NCBI GenBank assembly: GCA_965204405.1
Contig: CBDBEN010000004.1
Location: forward strand, 806,001 to 870,000
Length of the DNA: 64,000 nucleotides
Reading direction: 5' to 3'
DNA from: JANQPX01 sp965204405
GTDB lineage: Bacteria; Pseudomonadota; Alphaproteobacteria; Geminicoccales; Geminicoccaceae
Both the position numbers and the translations under genes were made by a program. The notes under the pieces were generated by a model, which did not search any database, was not told where the DNA came from, and saw only the letters and a list, made by a program, of their open reading frames with translations. Position 1 is the stretch's first letter. The number at the start of each line of letters is the position of its first letter. Shown here one piece after another: positions 8,224 through 16,774 of the stretch.

Positions 8224-9204
8224 ATGACGGACGCCTTGCTGGAGACGTTCCAACGCCTCACGGATGAGTTGGACGCACTCGTTCTCGGTCGCTCTATACT
8301 TGTCGAACGTTTGTTGACCGCCCTTTTAGCCGATGGCCATGTCTTGCTGGAAGGACCGCCTGGCCTCGCTAAGACGAGGGCCGCCTATCTCTTGGCGACC
8401 AGTGTCAACGCGTCCTTTCAGCGGATCCAGTTCACTCCCGATCTGTTGCCGGCCGACCTCACCGGCACGACGGTTTACGATGCGCACGAGCATCGCTTCG
8501 ACTTCCATGCAGGCCCTCTTTTTCACGATGTCATTCTCGCCGACGAGATCAACCGGGCGCCCGCCAAGGTGCAGGCGGCGCTGCTGGAAGCGATGGAGGA
8601 GCGCCAGATCACGGTTGGCGGGGAAACGCGAAGGCTAGGGGATCCCTTCTTCGTCATCGCTACACAAAACCCGATCGAAGAAGAGGGCACCTACGAGCTG
8701 CCTGCAGCGCAGCTCGACCGGTTCATGATGCGAGTCCTGGTGGATTATCCGGAGGTGGAGACGGAACGGGCCATCCTCGAACTGGTCCAGCAGGAAAGCC
8801 GCCAGGGTGCCGGACATCTGCCGCCGATCGATATGATCACCAAGGTCGAGACGTCGGACCTTCGCGCCGCCAGGCGTCAGGTTCTCGAGGTTCATCTTGC
8901 CGAGCCGGTCAAGGACTACATCGTCCGGCTGGTGGCGGCGACGCGCGGCCATGGCGATGATCTGGATACGCTGACCGGCCATATCGCCCATGCGGTCAGC
9001 CCCCGAGGCACGCTGTCGCTAGCTAGACTTTCCCAAGCACGTGCCTGGCTTCATGGCCGCGACCATGTCCTGCCCGAGGATGTTCAGGCCCTTGGCGTCG
9101 ACGCGCTCGCTCATCGGCTTGGCCTCACCTATCGGGCAGAAGCCGAGGGGATTGTGGATCGCGAGCTGGTGGAGGCGTTTCTTGGTCAAGTGGTCGTGGT
9201 CTAA
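8224..9204 (+). CDS. moxR: MoxR-family AAA+ ATPase
   Basis: 326 residues. Motifs are Walker A GPPGLAKT near residue 43, Walker B VILADEINRAP near 104 with the downstream KVQAALLEAMEE, sensor 1 IATQNPIEEEGTYELPAAQLDRF, and a C-terminal lid with SPRGTLSLARL. MoxR ATPases act as chaperones that mature or remodel metal- or cofactor-containing complexes, usually with the VWA proteins encoded beside them. I chose ATG 8224 over the frame start at 8170 because GGGGAG precedes it and the upstream 18 residues are not conserved. First gene of a seven-gene operon. Confidence 0.95.
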   Translation: MTDALLETFQRLTDELDALVLGRSILVERLLTALLADGHVLLEGPPGLAKTRAAYLLATSVNASFQRIQFTPDLLPADLTGTTVYDAHEHRFDFHAGPLFHDVILADEINRAPAKVQAALLEAMEERQITVGGETRRLGDPFFVIATQNPIEEEGTYELPAAQLDRFMMRVLVDYPEVETERAILELVQQESRQGAGHLPPIDMITKVETSDLRAARRQVLEVHLAEPVKDYIVRLVAATRGHGDDLDTLTGHIAHAVSPRGTLSLARLSQARAWLHGRDHVLPEDVQALGVDALAHRLGLTYRAEAEGIVDRELVEAFLGQVVVV

Positions 9205-10156
9205 ATCGAACCGTTCGACGACAGGAGATCATTCTCAGCCTCCCACGACTGTCGCTCATTCCGAACGGCTTTCAGCGACGGGCCTGGATCTCGATGAGCT
9301 GATCGGTATGCGGGCTCGCCGATCCGTACTCGGCCGCAAGCGGCGGATCGACGGCTTCCGCTTCGGTGATCTCTCCAGCCGGCGTCGTGGCATCGGTTTG
9401 GAGCTGGACAATATCGGCCCCTATCAATGGGGTGACGATATCCGTCACATGGATTGGTTCGCGACGGCAAGAACAGGACGGCCGCAGGTGAAGCAATTCC
9501 GCCATGACGTGCAGCAGACGGTGATCGTCGCCCTCGATCTTCGCCCGCACATGATCTTCGGCTCGAGCGGCTATCCGATGATCAAGACCGCCTGCCTTGC
9601 CGCTGCCAGGATTGCCTGGGCGACGTCCTATGATCACCAGCCGCTTGGCCTGCTGCTGATCAGCCATGAACCGCCGGTGCTGATCCCGCCGAAACGCGGC
9701 CGCCGCGCCAGGCTGCAGCATTTGGCCCGTATCGTCGAAAGCTATGGGAACGCGATCGAGGCTCAGGGTGCTGGCCAGCCGGATCTCGCTGAAAGCCTTG
9801 ATCAGCTGGCCAATGCCATGGCCGGCGACGTCGAGGCCGTGCTGATCAGCGATTTCAGTTTCATCGGTCATGGCTTCGATCGAACGCTGCGGGAGGTTGG
9901 CGCGCGCGGCTCGATGAGTGCTGTCGTCATCGAGGATGGCCTGATGCAGAAAGCACCTCCCGCAGGCGTCTATCCCCTTCGCAGCGGCAATGATCTGACC
10001 CTGTCGACGGTTGCCATTCGGGCTGGGGATGAGAATGTTTATAAGAGCCAGGGGGACAATGACCGGCGCGGCTTGACGGCACGCTTGATGAGCTTGGGGA
10101 TGCGGCAGGTGCTGATTTCGGATCCGGCATCGATTGGCGAGGGCTATTTCCGGTGA
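9182..10156 (+). CDS. DUF58 domain protein of the MoxR/Bat operon
   Basis: About 324 residues. The DUF58 core is clear: DLDELIGMRARR, SRRRGIGLELDNIGPYQWGDDIRHMDW, then a VWA-like fold starting VIVALDLRPHM. No ATG occurs between the moxR stop and the conserved DLDELIGM region. The best start is TTG 9182, overlapping moxR by 23 bases with GGAGG six bases upstream; ATG 9308 would cut the conserved N-terminus. DUF58 proteins accompany MoxR and Bat proteins in most bacteria and are thought to bridge ATPase and membrane VWA subunits. Its end overlaps the next gene by four bases. Confidence 0.88.
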   Translation: MVKWSWSKSNRSTTGDHSQPPTTVAHSERLSATGLDLDELIGMRARRSVLGRKRRIDGFRFGDLSSRRRGIGLELDNIGPYQWGDDIRHMDWFATARTGRPQVKQFRHDVQQTVIVALDLRPHMIFGSSGYPMIKTACLAAARIAWATSYDHQPLGLLLISHEPPVLIPPKRGRRARLQHLARIVESYGNAIEAQGAGQPDLAESLDQLANAMAGDVEAVLISDFSFIGHGFDRTLREVGARGSMSAVVIEDGLMQKAPPAGVYPLRSGNDLTLSTVAIRAGDENVYKSQGDNDRRGLTARLMSLGMRQVLISDPASIGEGYFR

Positions 10157-10653
10157 CACCGGAAGAGATCCTGGCCGATCTCAGAGATATTCATCTTCCG
10201 GCCTTGGAGGCGGGCGCCGGCAGCACAGACCTGGTTCTCTGGCCGGTGTTCCCGGTCATTGCAGCAGCATTATTCGTCACCTGCCTGGTCTGGCGACGGC
10301 GTTCGATGTGGCGCCGGGACTTCTTTCATGATCTCTGCCAAATCGAACATGCCGTCGGGACCGGCGGCGAGCGCGAAGGCTGGGCTAGGCTTGCTGTTTT
10401 GCTCAAACGGCTAGCCATCCAGCGCCAGGGCAGACAAAGCGTCGCCAGGCTCCACGGCGAGCCCTGGCTCAGGCAGCTCGACGATCTGATCGGTGGCGAT
10501 CTTTTCACCAACGGCCCCGGCCGCGGCCTCCTGACCTTTCCCTATCGACGCGCGGATTCGGTTGGAGAGGCTAAAAGCCAGGGAAGCGAGATGCTGAAGG
10601 CAACGATCAAAACGCTCCGCCGACGGCTGCAACCGTTTAGGCTGATGGGATGA
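10153..10653 (+). CDS. DUF4381 membrane protein of the Bat operon
   Basis: 166 residues starting with GTG 10153, overlapping the DUF58 stop as GTGA. It opens with an amphipathic LADLRDIHLPALE segment and a single membrane helix at about residues 30 to 45. A cytoplasmic domain follows with the conserved tail features GEPWLRQLDDLIGG, then LLTFPYR. This matches the DUF4381 family that sits between DUF58 and BatA in proteobacteria. Its next junction is an ATGA overlap with the VWA gene, so the stoichiometry of these membrane parts is probably set by coupled translation. Confidence 0.82.
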   Translation: MTPEEILADLRDIHLPALEAGAGSTDLVLWPVFPVIAAALFVTCLVWRRRSMWRRDFFHDLCQIEHAVGTGGEREGWARLAVLLKRLAIQRQGRQSVARLHGEPWLRQLDDLIGGDLFTNGPGRGLLTFPYRRADSVGEAKSQGSEMLKATIKTLRRRLQPFRLMG

Positions 10654-11618
10654 TCGAGCTGGTCAGACCCTGGGCGCTGCTGCTGCTGCCGCTGCCCTGG
10701 CTTGCCTGGCATGTTCTGCCCGCCGATCCGCCGCTTTCCGCCCTTCGCCTGCCGGAACGCCTGGCTCTGCTGATGCGGAGCGTCAAAGGGCCTGCTCGCT
10801 TCGAAGGCCTGCCGCATCAGCTCCGAACCTGGCTTGCCGCCATCGGCTGGATGGCGCTGGTCCTGGCGCTTTCGGCGCCAGTGACGGAGGGTGACCCGCT
10901 CCAGGAGGCGAGCGGCCGGGACCTGCTTCTTGCCCTCGATCTCTCAGCAAGCATGGAAGCGCGGGATGTCGAGTTGGACGGGCGCCGGGTCGATCGCTTT
11001 ACGGCGATCAAGGCACTGGCGGGCGCTTTCATCAAAGGACGTGAAGGTGATCGCGTCGGGCTGATCGTCTTCGGTGACGAAACCTATCTGATCGCCCCTT
11101 TGACTTATGACGTCCAGGCAGTCGAAGGGTTTCTGGACGAGGTGACCATCGGCATGCCGGGGCGCAAGACGGCGATCGGCAATGCCATCGGCCTCGCCAT
11201 CAAGACACTGGAAGGCCAGCCGGCCTCCACCAGGGTGCTTATCCTGCTGAGCGACGGCGACAGCAACGCAGGCGATCTCGGCCCGAAGTCCGCAGCAGAC
11301 TTCGCGCGGGACCATCAGGTCACCATCCACACGATCGGCTTCGGTCGCGTCGCGATGCAGGGCTACGCTTCGGAGACTGCAGGCGACGAGTATGTCGGCC
11401 TGAAGGAAGTTGCCGAGATCACCGGCGGCCGGCATTTTCTTGCCCGAACCACCGATGCCCTCCGGGACGTCTATGCCGAACTCGACCTTCTCGAGCCGAC
11501 CGAGGCGGATGCCGGCGGCCGTCATGCGGAGCGGGACTGGGTCAAGGAGCTGCTGGCGATTGCCCTCCTTTGCCTCCTGGCGCTCACCTGGATCGAGCGC
11601 CGGCGGGGGCGTCTTTGA
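10650..11618 (+). CDS. batA: BatA-type von Willebrand factor A membrane protein
   Basis: 322 residues. An N-terminal hairpin of membrane helices (about 5 to 22 and 57 to 76) is followed by a VWA domain with an intact MIDAS: DLSASM near residue 95, a Thr in FTAIKAL/PGRKTAIG, and LLSDGDSNAGD near 205. A last helix is near residue 300. BatA displays the VWA domain in the periplasm; in Bacteroides the Bat proteins aid aerotolerance, and in proteobacteria they are linked to envelope stress. ATGA overlap with the preceding gene; the next starts two bases after its stop. Confidence 0.93.
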   Translation: MIELVRPWALLLLPLPWLAWHVLPADPPLSALRLPERLALLMRSVKGPARFEGLPHQLRTWLAAIGWMALVLALSAPVTEGDPLQEASGRDLLLALDLSASMEARDVELDGRRVDRFTAIKALAGAFIKGREGDRVGLIVFGDETYLIAPLTYDVQAVEGFLDEVTIGMPGRKTAIGNAIGLAIKTLEGQPASTRVLILLSDGDSNAGDLGPKSAADFARDHQVTIHTIGFGRVAMQGYASETAGDEYVGLKEVAEITGGRHFLARTTDALRDVYAELDLLEPTEADAGGRHAERDWVKELLAIALLCLLALTWIERRRGRL

Positions 11619-11619
11619 T

Positions 11620-12483
11620 ATGCCTGTGATCGCCAACCCTTGGTGGCTGCTGGCCCCACTCCTCGCCTTGCTGCTGGTCGGCCTCGGCCGCCGTCATGTC
11701 GACCTGCCGGGCGCTTGGCATCGGGCGATCGAACCTGGCTTGCACAACCTTCTTGCAGGCTCGGTCGATCATGTGAGAACGCATCCCTTCCTCTTTGTCC
11801 TGATGGCCATCTGGCTTTTGCTGGCTGCTTGTCTCGCCACCATCAGCCTTGGGCAAACCACGGTGCCGGCACTGCGCAATCTCTATGCGCGCGTGGTGGT
11901 GATCGACCTCGGGCTCGGCGCTGAGAGCGAGGGGCGCGTGGCGGCAGCCCGTTACCTGATCGACAATGACCGAAGCGTGCCCACCGCCGTGATCGCGGTG
12001 ACCGAGCGGGCCTTCGATGTGGTGCCGCTGACCAGGGACTATGCCCATCTCGATCGCTATCTCCAGGTGCTGAGCCCCGGCATCATGCCGATCGAAGGGC
12101 GATCGCTGCTGCGCGGTGTCGAGCGGGCGGTTCTTCTCCTGGACCGTGCCGGAATCCAGGCGCGCCAGATTGCGGTCTTCACCGGCGGACCGCCGCCGCC
12201 GGTCGGGAGATTCCTAAAGCCGGAGAACCCGTCTTTTCAGAATGTCTGGCTCATCAGACCCGATCGGCCGGAAGATGACTGGCATCGTTTCGGCACGTTG
12301 ATGGAGGCAAGCTTTGCGACAGATCGGGATACCTCCTTGATCCAGGGCGACCTGGATGAACGCCGTAATCAGGCAGCGGCCGAGGCGGTCTCAATCCGGG
12401 AACGCCGCGATCTCACGCCATGGCTGATCCTGCTCCTGCTGCCCCTTTGGCTGATCGCCTTTTTTCGGCAGCGGACTGACTGA
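11620..12483 (+). CDS. BatB-position VWA-like membrane protein with degenerate metal site
   Basis: 287 residues starting at ATG 11620, one base after the batA stop. It begins with a membrane hairpin (PWWLLAPLLALLLVGLG; then FLFVLMAIWLLLAACLA) and ends with a helix and QRTD. Position and topology match BatB, but where the MIDAS Asp-x-Ser-x-Ser should be it reads VIDLGLGAES, so the metal-binding serines are missing. The later TGG-rich segment IAVFTGGPPPP replaces the usual DGE/DG loop. I infer a VWA fold that has lost metal binding. Stop overlaps the next start (TGATG). Confidence 0.75.
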   Translation: MPVIANPWWLLAPLLALLLVGLGRRHVDLPGAWHRAIEPGLHNLLAGSVDHVRTHPFLFVLMAIWLLLAACLATISLGQTTVPALRNLYARVVVIDLGLGAESEGRVAAARYLIDNDRSVPTAVIAVTERAFDVVPLTRDYAHLDRYLQVLSPGIMPIEGRSLLRGVERAVLLLDRAGIQARQIAVFTGGPPPPVGRFLKPENPSFQNVWLIRPDRPEDDWHRFGTLMEASFATDRDTSLIQGDLDERRNQAAAEAVSIRERRDLTPWLILLLLPLWLIAFFRQRTD

Positions 12484-13382
12484 TGGCAGCGGTAGCACGG
12501 CTACAGCGGTTTTTAGGCCGCTCGGAGATGGCCCTGCTTTGCGTCCTTGCCGTGGCGCTGGTTCTTGCGCTGCTGCTCGGTCGCTGGCTCGCCGTCATCC
12601 AGGAGCCGCCGACCCGCCACGGGGTCGGTCAACGATTGCTGGCCAACGGCAGGGCCAATGAGGCCGCTTATCTCTTCGAGGAGCCTCTTTGGAAGGGCGT
12701 GGCTCTTTATCGGTCCGGACGCTACCACCGCGCGGTCGGCGAATTCGTGACCGATGACAGCATCACCGGCTATTACAATATGGGCAATGCCTACGCTCAT
12801 CTCGGCCTGTATGAGGGTGCGATCGCAGCCTATGAGGTGGTTCTTGCCCGCGTCCCCAATCATGAGGATGCGCGCTACAATCTGGATCTGGTACGGGAAG
12901 CCGCCAGGCGCGAGCGGGAATTGGAGGAGGAGGCCCGCGAAACAGAGGAGGCTGGCAACTGGGAGGACGGCCTGCTTCAGGAGCAGCAGGAACCGGGCGG
13001 TGCGCCGGATCCTGCGGCTGAGAACGAGGAGGACATGCCGAACTCTTCGGAAACCATGTCCGACGAGATGAGCGAGGGTGACCGCACCCAAACCGGCGAT
13101 GCACCGCCCTCCAGCAACGGCGCGAGCGGCAGCGAGCAAGAGGGCCAGGAGGCCGAAGCGGCGAGCCTCACCCTCACGTCGGGAGAGGAGGAGGACGACA
13201 ACGGACTCGCTCCCGCCCCTGATGGTCTCGAAGACCGGCCGGTCACGCCAGGTGAGATCGATCGGCTGCGCGAAGAAGCGCTGGCCGATGACATTCTCCT
13301 CCGGCGGATAGAGGACGACCCTGCCCTGGTGCTGAAAGCGCGGCTGTCGATGGCGCTTCGAAAGCAGGAGGCGAGGCGATGA
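12483..13382 (+). CDS. BatC-type TPR protein
   Basis: 299 residues. One N-terminal membrane helix (about residues 17 to 38) is followed by TPR-like helices: GVALYRSGRYHRAVGEF, then SITGYYNMGNAYAHLGLYEGAIAAYEVVL, the classic TPR consensus. A long acidic, Glu/Gln/Ser-rich low-complexity stretch at roughly 140 to 245 comes next, and a short conserved tail EDDPALVLKARLSMALRKQE. This layout is that of BatC/BatB-fusion proteins, which present TPRs in the periplasm. ATGA overlap with batD. Confidence 0.87.
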   Translation: MAAVARLQRFLGRSEMALLCVLAVALVLALLLGRWLAVIQEPPTRHGVGQRLLANGRANEAAYLFEEPLWKGVALYRSGRYHRAVGEFVTDDSITGYYNMGNAYAHLGLYEGAIAAYEVVLARVPNHEDARYNLDLVREAARRERELEEEARETEEAGNWEDGLLQEQQEPGGAPDPAAENEEDMPNSSETMSDEMSEGDRTQTGDAPPSSNGASGSEQEGQEAEAASLTLTSGEEEDDNGLAPAPDGLEDRPVTPGEIDRLREEALADDILLRRIEDDPALVLKARLSMALRKQEARR

Positions 13383-14710
13383 AACTCGTTCTTACCATCA
13401 CCCTGCTTGCCGCGCTCATCACCTTGGCCGACCGTCCGCCGGTGACGGCTCAGGACACGCAGGTGGTGCCGGACAAGCCTGAGCTGGCCGTGCGGCTGAT
13501 CCCGCCGGAGCCCTATCTGCAGGAGCAGATCGTGCAGACCGTCCGCGTGGTCGCCGCCCACGTATTCGAAGAACTGGTGCTCGATCTGCCAACGATCGAG
13601 GGGGCTGACATCATCACCCTGCAGCAACCGAAAACCCGAAAGTTCAAGACCTATGGGGGCGAGGGCTATATCTATGAAACCCGCCGCGCGATCTTCCCGA
13701 AAGCCAGCGGGGAATTGCGCATTCCTCAGGTTCGGGTCAGCGGCAGCATCGCGGTCAGCAAGGACGAGCGGCAAAGCTTTGCGCTCAAGAGCAAGCCTGT
13801 GCTGCTCGACATCAAGCCGCCGCCCGCCGACTTCAGCGAGCCGGCATGGCTGGTGGCACGCAAGGTGGAGATCGAGGAGCATTGGTCCAAGCCCCTCGAC
13901 GAGCTTCGGGTCGGCGACCATGTTACGCGCACGGTCGAGGCGCTGGTAACCGGTGCTACCGGCGGCCATCTGCCGGAACTGGAGCATGGACGCTCCACGG
14001 GCCTCACTATCCTTCCAGGCCAAACCGAACGCTCGACCGAGATTACGCCGAACGAGGTCGTCGGCAGGATCAGCCGTTCGTTCGAACTTCGCATCGACAC
14101 CGACCAGCCCATCAACATCAGTCCGGTGCGCATGGTCTGGTGGAACACCGATACGGAGATCGAATGGCGAAGTGCTGCGAAATCAGTGCGTATCGAGCCC
14201 TTGCCACGGGATGTCGATGCCCTCAAGCGGCGCCTGATGAGTGAGGCAGAAGAGGCCCATCGGATCGGGCGCTACGGGGTGATGGCGCTGGCAGCGCTCG
14301 GCTGCGTCGGACTTGCCGGCCTCCTGGCATGGCTCCTTGTCATGAGACGACAACGAGAACCGGAAGACCGCTACTTGCTTGACGAGGTTCGAGAGAAATC
14401 CGATCCCGTCGATGTCGTCAGCGCCTTGCTGACATGGGCGGAAGCGACCTTCCCCAAGGAGAAGCCGATGTCACTGGAAGGACTAAGCCGGCACCTCGGC
14501 TCCGATGCCGAGCAGCCCCTTATCGACCTACAACGAGCTGCCTTTGGGCCTGGCGTTCATAAGGTGGATCTGATCGGCATCACGAAGAAAATCATCGCCG
14601 CCGCGCAAAGCCAACGTCGCCGCAGCCCTGCCGAGATCGGCGCCAATATTCTCCGCTACCTGATCGGCCCCAAACGCCATCTACCGAACATCGGTGGTGA
14701 GGGCATCTGA
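13379..14710 (+). CDS. batD: BatD-like protein
   Basis: 443 residues. A signal peptide (MKLVLTITLLAALITLA, cleavage near TAQD) leads into repeated beta-rich domains with PYLQEQIVQTVRV and the family block typical of BatD. A membrane helix at about residues 297 to 320 and a cytoplasmic helical tail with LTWAEATFPKEKPMSLEGLSRHL follow. BatD is the last gene of Bat operons and presents large extracytoplasmic domains. It closes the operon; the next 70 bases lead to a palindromic repeat element. Confidence 0.88.
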   Translation: MKLVLTITLLAALITLADRPPVTAQDTQVVPDKPELAVRLIPPEPYLQEQIVQTVRVVAAHVFEELVLDLPTIEGADIITLQQPKTRKFKTYGGEGYIYETRRAIFPKASGELRIPQVRVSGSIAVSKDERQSFALKSKPVLLDIKPPPADFSEPAWLVARKVEIEEHWSKPLDELRVGDHVTRTVEALVTGATGGHLPELEHGRSTGLTILPGQTERSTEITPNEVVGRISRSFELRIDTDQPINISPVRMVWWNTDTEIEWRSAAKSVRIEPLPRDVDALKRRLMSEAEEAHRIGRYGVMALAALGCVGLAGLLAWLLVMRRQREPEDRYLLDEVREKSDPVDVVSALLTWAEATFPKEKPMSLEGLSRHLGSDAEQPLIDLQRAAFGPGVHKVDLIGITKKIIAAAQSQRRRSPAEIGANILRYLIGPKRHLPNIGGEGI

Positions 14711-14780
14711 ACGCATTTTCTGTTTCCTAAACCCGTTTGATCAGTCAGACAACTTCAGATCACACGTGGTGGTCAAACCA

Positions 14781-14911
14781 CTAGAGCGTTTCCGGTTGAG
14801 GCTTACGCGGTGCCGGCCCTCTCCCCCGCCCAACCACCCGCAGGATCCCGACCATATCGGGTGGTTGGGCGGGGGAGAGGGCTGGATCGACCTGTCAGGG
14901 ATATGCTCTAG
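14781..14911. repeat. CTAG-bounded palindromic element, copy A (131 bp)
   Basis: It begins CTAGAGCGTTTCCGG and ends ATATGCTCTAG. The core is a perfect 25-base inverted repeat: GCCCTCTCCCCCGCCCAACC runs into ACCCG, then loop CAGGATCCCGACCATAT, then the complement. The outer 30-odd bases of the two arms differ (a GAGCGT-type end on the left, a GAGCAT-type end on the right). The right end supplies the TAG stop of radC. Related copies are at 31204, 38376 and 61369. No coding capacity. Confidence 0.9.
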
Positions 14912-15939
14912 ATCAGCCCTTCGCTCTTGAAGCTCGTATGCTTGGTCCGGCCGATGATCAGGTGATCGTGGAGCAGGACGCGGATGGGGCTGAGTGCCGC
15001 CTCGACCTGCTTGGTCATTTCGATGTCGGCGCGGGACGGGGTCGGATCGCCGCTCGGGTGGTTGTGCACCATGATCAGGGCAGATGCACCGAGTTCGAGG
15101 GCGCGCTTGGCGATTTCTCTCGGGTAAAGCGGGGTGTGGTCGACCGTGCCGCGCTGCTGGACCTCGTCCTTGAGCAGGATATTCTTCTTGTCCAGAAACA
15201 GCACCCGGAACTGCTCGATCGGCTCATGGCCAAGTGCGATCTTCAGGTAGTCCAGAAGGGCTTGCCAGGACGCAATCACCGGTCGGTCCTGAATATCCTC
15301 GGCCAGCACCCGCTGCAGCAGCAGGTGAATGCCCTTGATGAGCGATAGGGTGAAATGACGATCTTTCCCGATCCGCTCGGCATGAGCGGGATCGGCATCG
15401 CGCATCGCCTGCTCCAGCCTTGCCGGTTCGGCCGCAAGCACCCCGCCGAGGGAGCCGAAATCGGCAAGCAAGCGTTTGGCCAGCGGCTTTACGTCGATAT
15501 AGCGAACGCTGAAGAACAGCAGCAGTTCCAGCAGCTCGTAGTCCGGCATCCCCTCGGCTTTACCTTTGAGGAAACGATCGCGAAGCCGCTGCCGATGGCC
15601 ATGATAATGCGGCTTGCCCGACGCGGGTCTCGTTGACTTGGCTGGATATGCCGGCTGGAACTGCGTGGGGGCTTCGGCAAAGCCAGGCGTCGATCTTTCA
15701 GAACTGTGATCGCATGCAAAAGCCTGCCCCAGCCGCTCGATCGCGCCCTTGTCTTGAAAAACCCAGGCTTTCCGGCGCTTGCTCCAGCGGCCACCGTGGG
15801 CTTTCAGCACTTCCTTATGGCGGAACGTATCGCCGCGAACCACGTAGTCCGGCTCGCCTTCGGCCCCCCGATCAGTATCGATCTCTAATCCAATGACAGC
15901 CAGGGCTGTCGGTGTTTCGATGGGGGCCGGTTCTACCAT
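14908..15939 (-). CDS. radC: RadC-family JAB/MPN protein with extra N-terminal domain
   Basis: 343 residues, about 110 longer than classical RadC. The C-terminal two-thirds is standard: a helix-hairpin-like HGHRQRLRDRFLK and MPDYELLELLLFF, then the MPN+ metal site LIMVHNHPSGDPTPSRADIEMT. Residues about 30 to 70 add a separate motif, YVVRGDTFRHKEVLK-HGGRW...KAWVF, a GGxW...KxWxF arrangement seen in some nucleic-acid enzymes. RadC function is unresolved; it is often a marker of integrated elements. Its TAG stop is formed by the end of palindromic copy A. Start overlaps map by seven bases. Confidence 0.87.
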   Translation of the reverse strand: MVEPAPIETPTALAVIGLEIDTDRGAEGEPDYVVRGDTFRHKEVLKAHGGRWSKRRKAWVFQDKGAIERLGQAFACDHSSERSTPGFAEAPTQFQPAYPAKSTRPASGKPHYHGHRQRLRDRFLKGKAEGMPDYELLELLLFFSVRYIDVKPLAKRLLADFGSLGGVLAAEPARLEQAMRDADPAHAERIGKDRHFTLSLIKGIHLLLQRVLAEDIQDRPVIASWQALLDYLKIALGHEPIEQFRVLFLDKKNILLKDEVQQRGTVDHTPLYPREIAKRALELGASALIMVHNHPSGDPTPSRADIEMTKQVEAALSPIRVLLHDHLIIGRTKHTSFKSEGLI

Positions 15940-16757
15940 GGGGGGTGATGCAATCCTTTGGGTGACGTTGTGAAAACTTCACAGCCGTCATCGGTGACGC
16001 CGATCGTATGTTCGAACTGGGCTGATGCCTTGCCGTCCTTGGTGGTGACAGTCCAGCCATCCTTTTTGTTGAGCTTAACCTCATAGGTCCCGAGATTGAC
16101 CATCGGTTCGATGGTAAAGATCATCCCGGGCTGGAACGTGAGGCCGGTCCTGGGCCTGCCATAATGCAGAACACTTGGCGAATCATGGAAAACCCGGCCG
16201 ATGCCGTGACCGCAATAATCCCGAACCACGGAGCAGCGCTGATCTTCGACATAGGTTTGAATGGCATGGCCAAGGTCGCCGAGAGTAGCGCCGGGACGCA
16301 CAGCACGAATGCCGCGCCAAAGGGCTTCGAAGGTGATCTCGCAAAGCCTTTGCTTCATGGTCACCGGCTCGTCGGCGAAATACATGCGGCTGCTGTCGCC
16401 ATACCAGCCGTCCAGAATGACCGTAACGTCGATATTGAGGATGTCACGCTTGGCAAGGACATAGTTGGATGGAATGCCGTGGCAGACCACCTCATTCAAA
16501 GAAATACAGGTGGCCTTGGGATAACCGCGATAGCCCAAAGGAGCCGGAACGGCATCATGAGCCAGAATATACTCGTGACAGATCCGATCCAATTCTTCGG
16601 TGGTCACGCCGGGATTCACATGCTCGCCGATCATGTCGAGGGTTTCAGCCGCAAGCCTGCCGGCGCGGCGCATGCCTTCGAAAGCCTGCTCGTCGTGGAT
16701 CGGAACGTTTCTGCTCCTCGCCGCACCGTCATTCGCCTTCATTTGATCCTGCATCAT
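15933..16757 (-). CDS. map: Type I methionine aminopeptidase
   Basis: 274 residues. Removes the initiator Met from nascent proteins. The five metal ligands are in recognisable blocks: ILNIDVTVILDGWYGDSSRMY (two Asp), CGHGIG (His), GMIFTIEPM (Glu) and SAQFEHTIGVT (Glu). The Cys-block between the helices is typical of alphaproteobacterial type I enzymes. Three ATGs are near the front (16757, 16754, 16742); 16742 has AGGATC five bases upstream and may be the true start. Its stop overlaps the radC start. Confidence 0.95.
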   Translation of the reverse strand: MMQDQMKANDGAARSRNVPIHDEQAFEGMRRAGRLAAETLDMIGEHVNPGVTTEELDRICHEYILAHDAVPAPLGYRGYPKATCISLNEVVCHGIPSNYVLAKRDILNIDVTVILDGWYGDSSRMYFADEPVTMKQRLCEITFEALWRGIRAVRPGATLGDLGHAIQTYVEDQRCSVVRDYCGHGIGRVFHDSPSVLHYGRPRTGLTFQPGMIFTIEPMVNLGTYEVKLNKKDGWTVTTKDGKASAQFEHTIGVTDDGCEVFTTSPKGLHHPPW

Positions 16758-16774
16758 GCTTTATCAACCATAGG

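Noticed and set aside
14781..14911. Palindromic element as a simple terminator for batD and radC
   Set aside because: There is no T-tract on either side and the same sequence recurs at other sites, so a repeat family explains it better; termination could still be a side effect.
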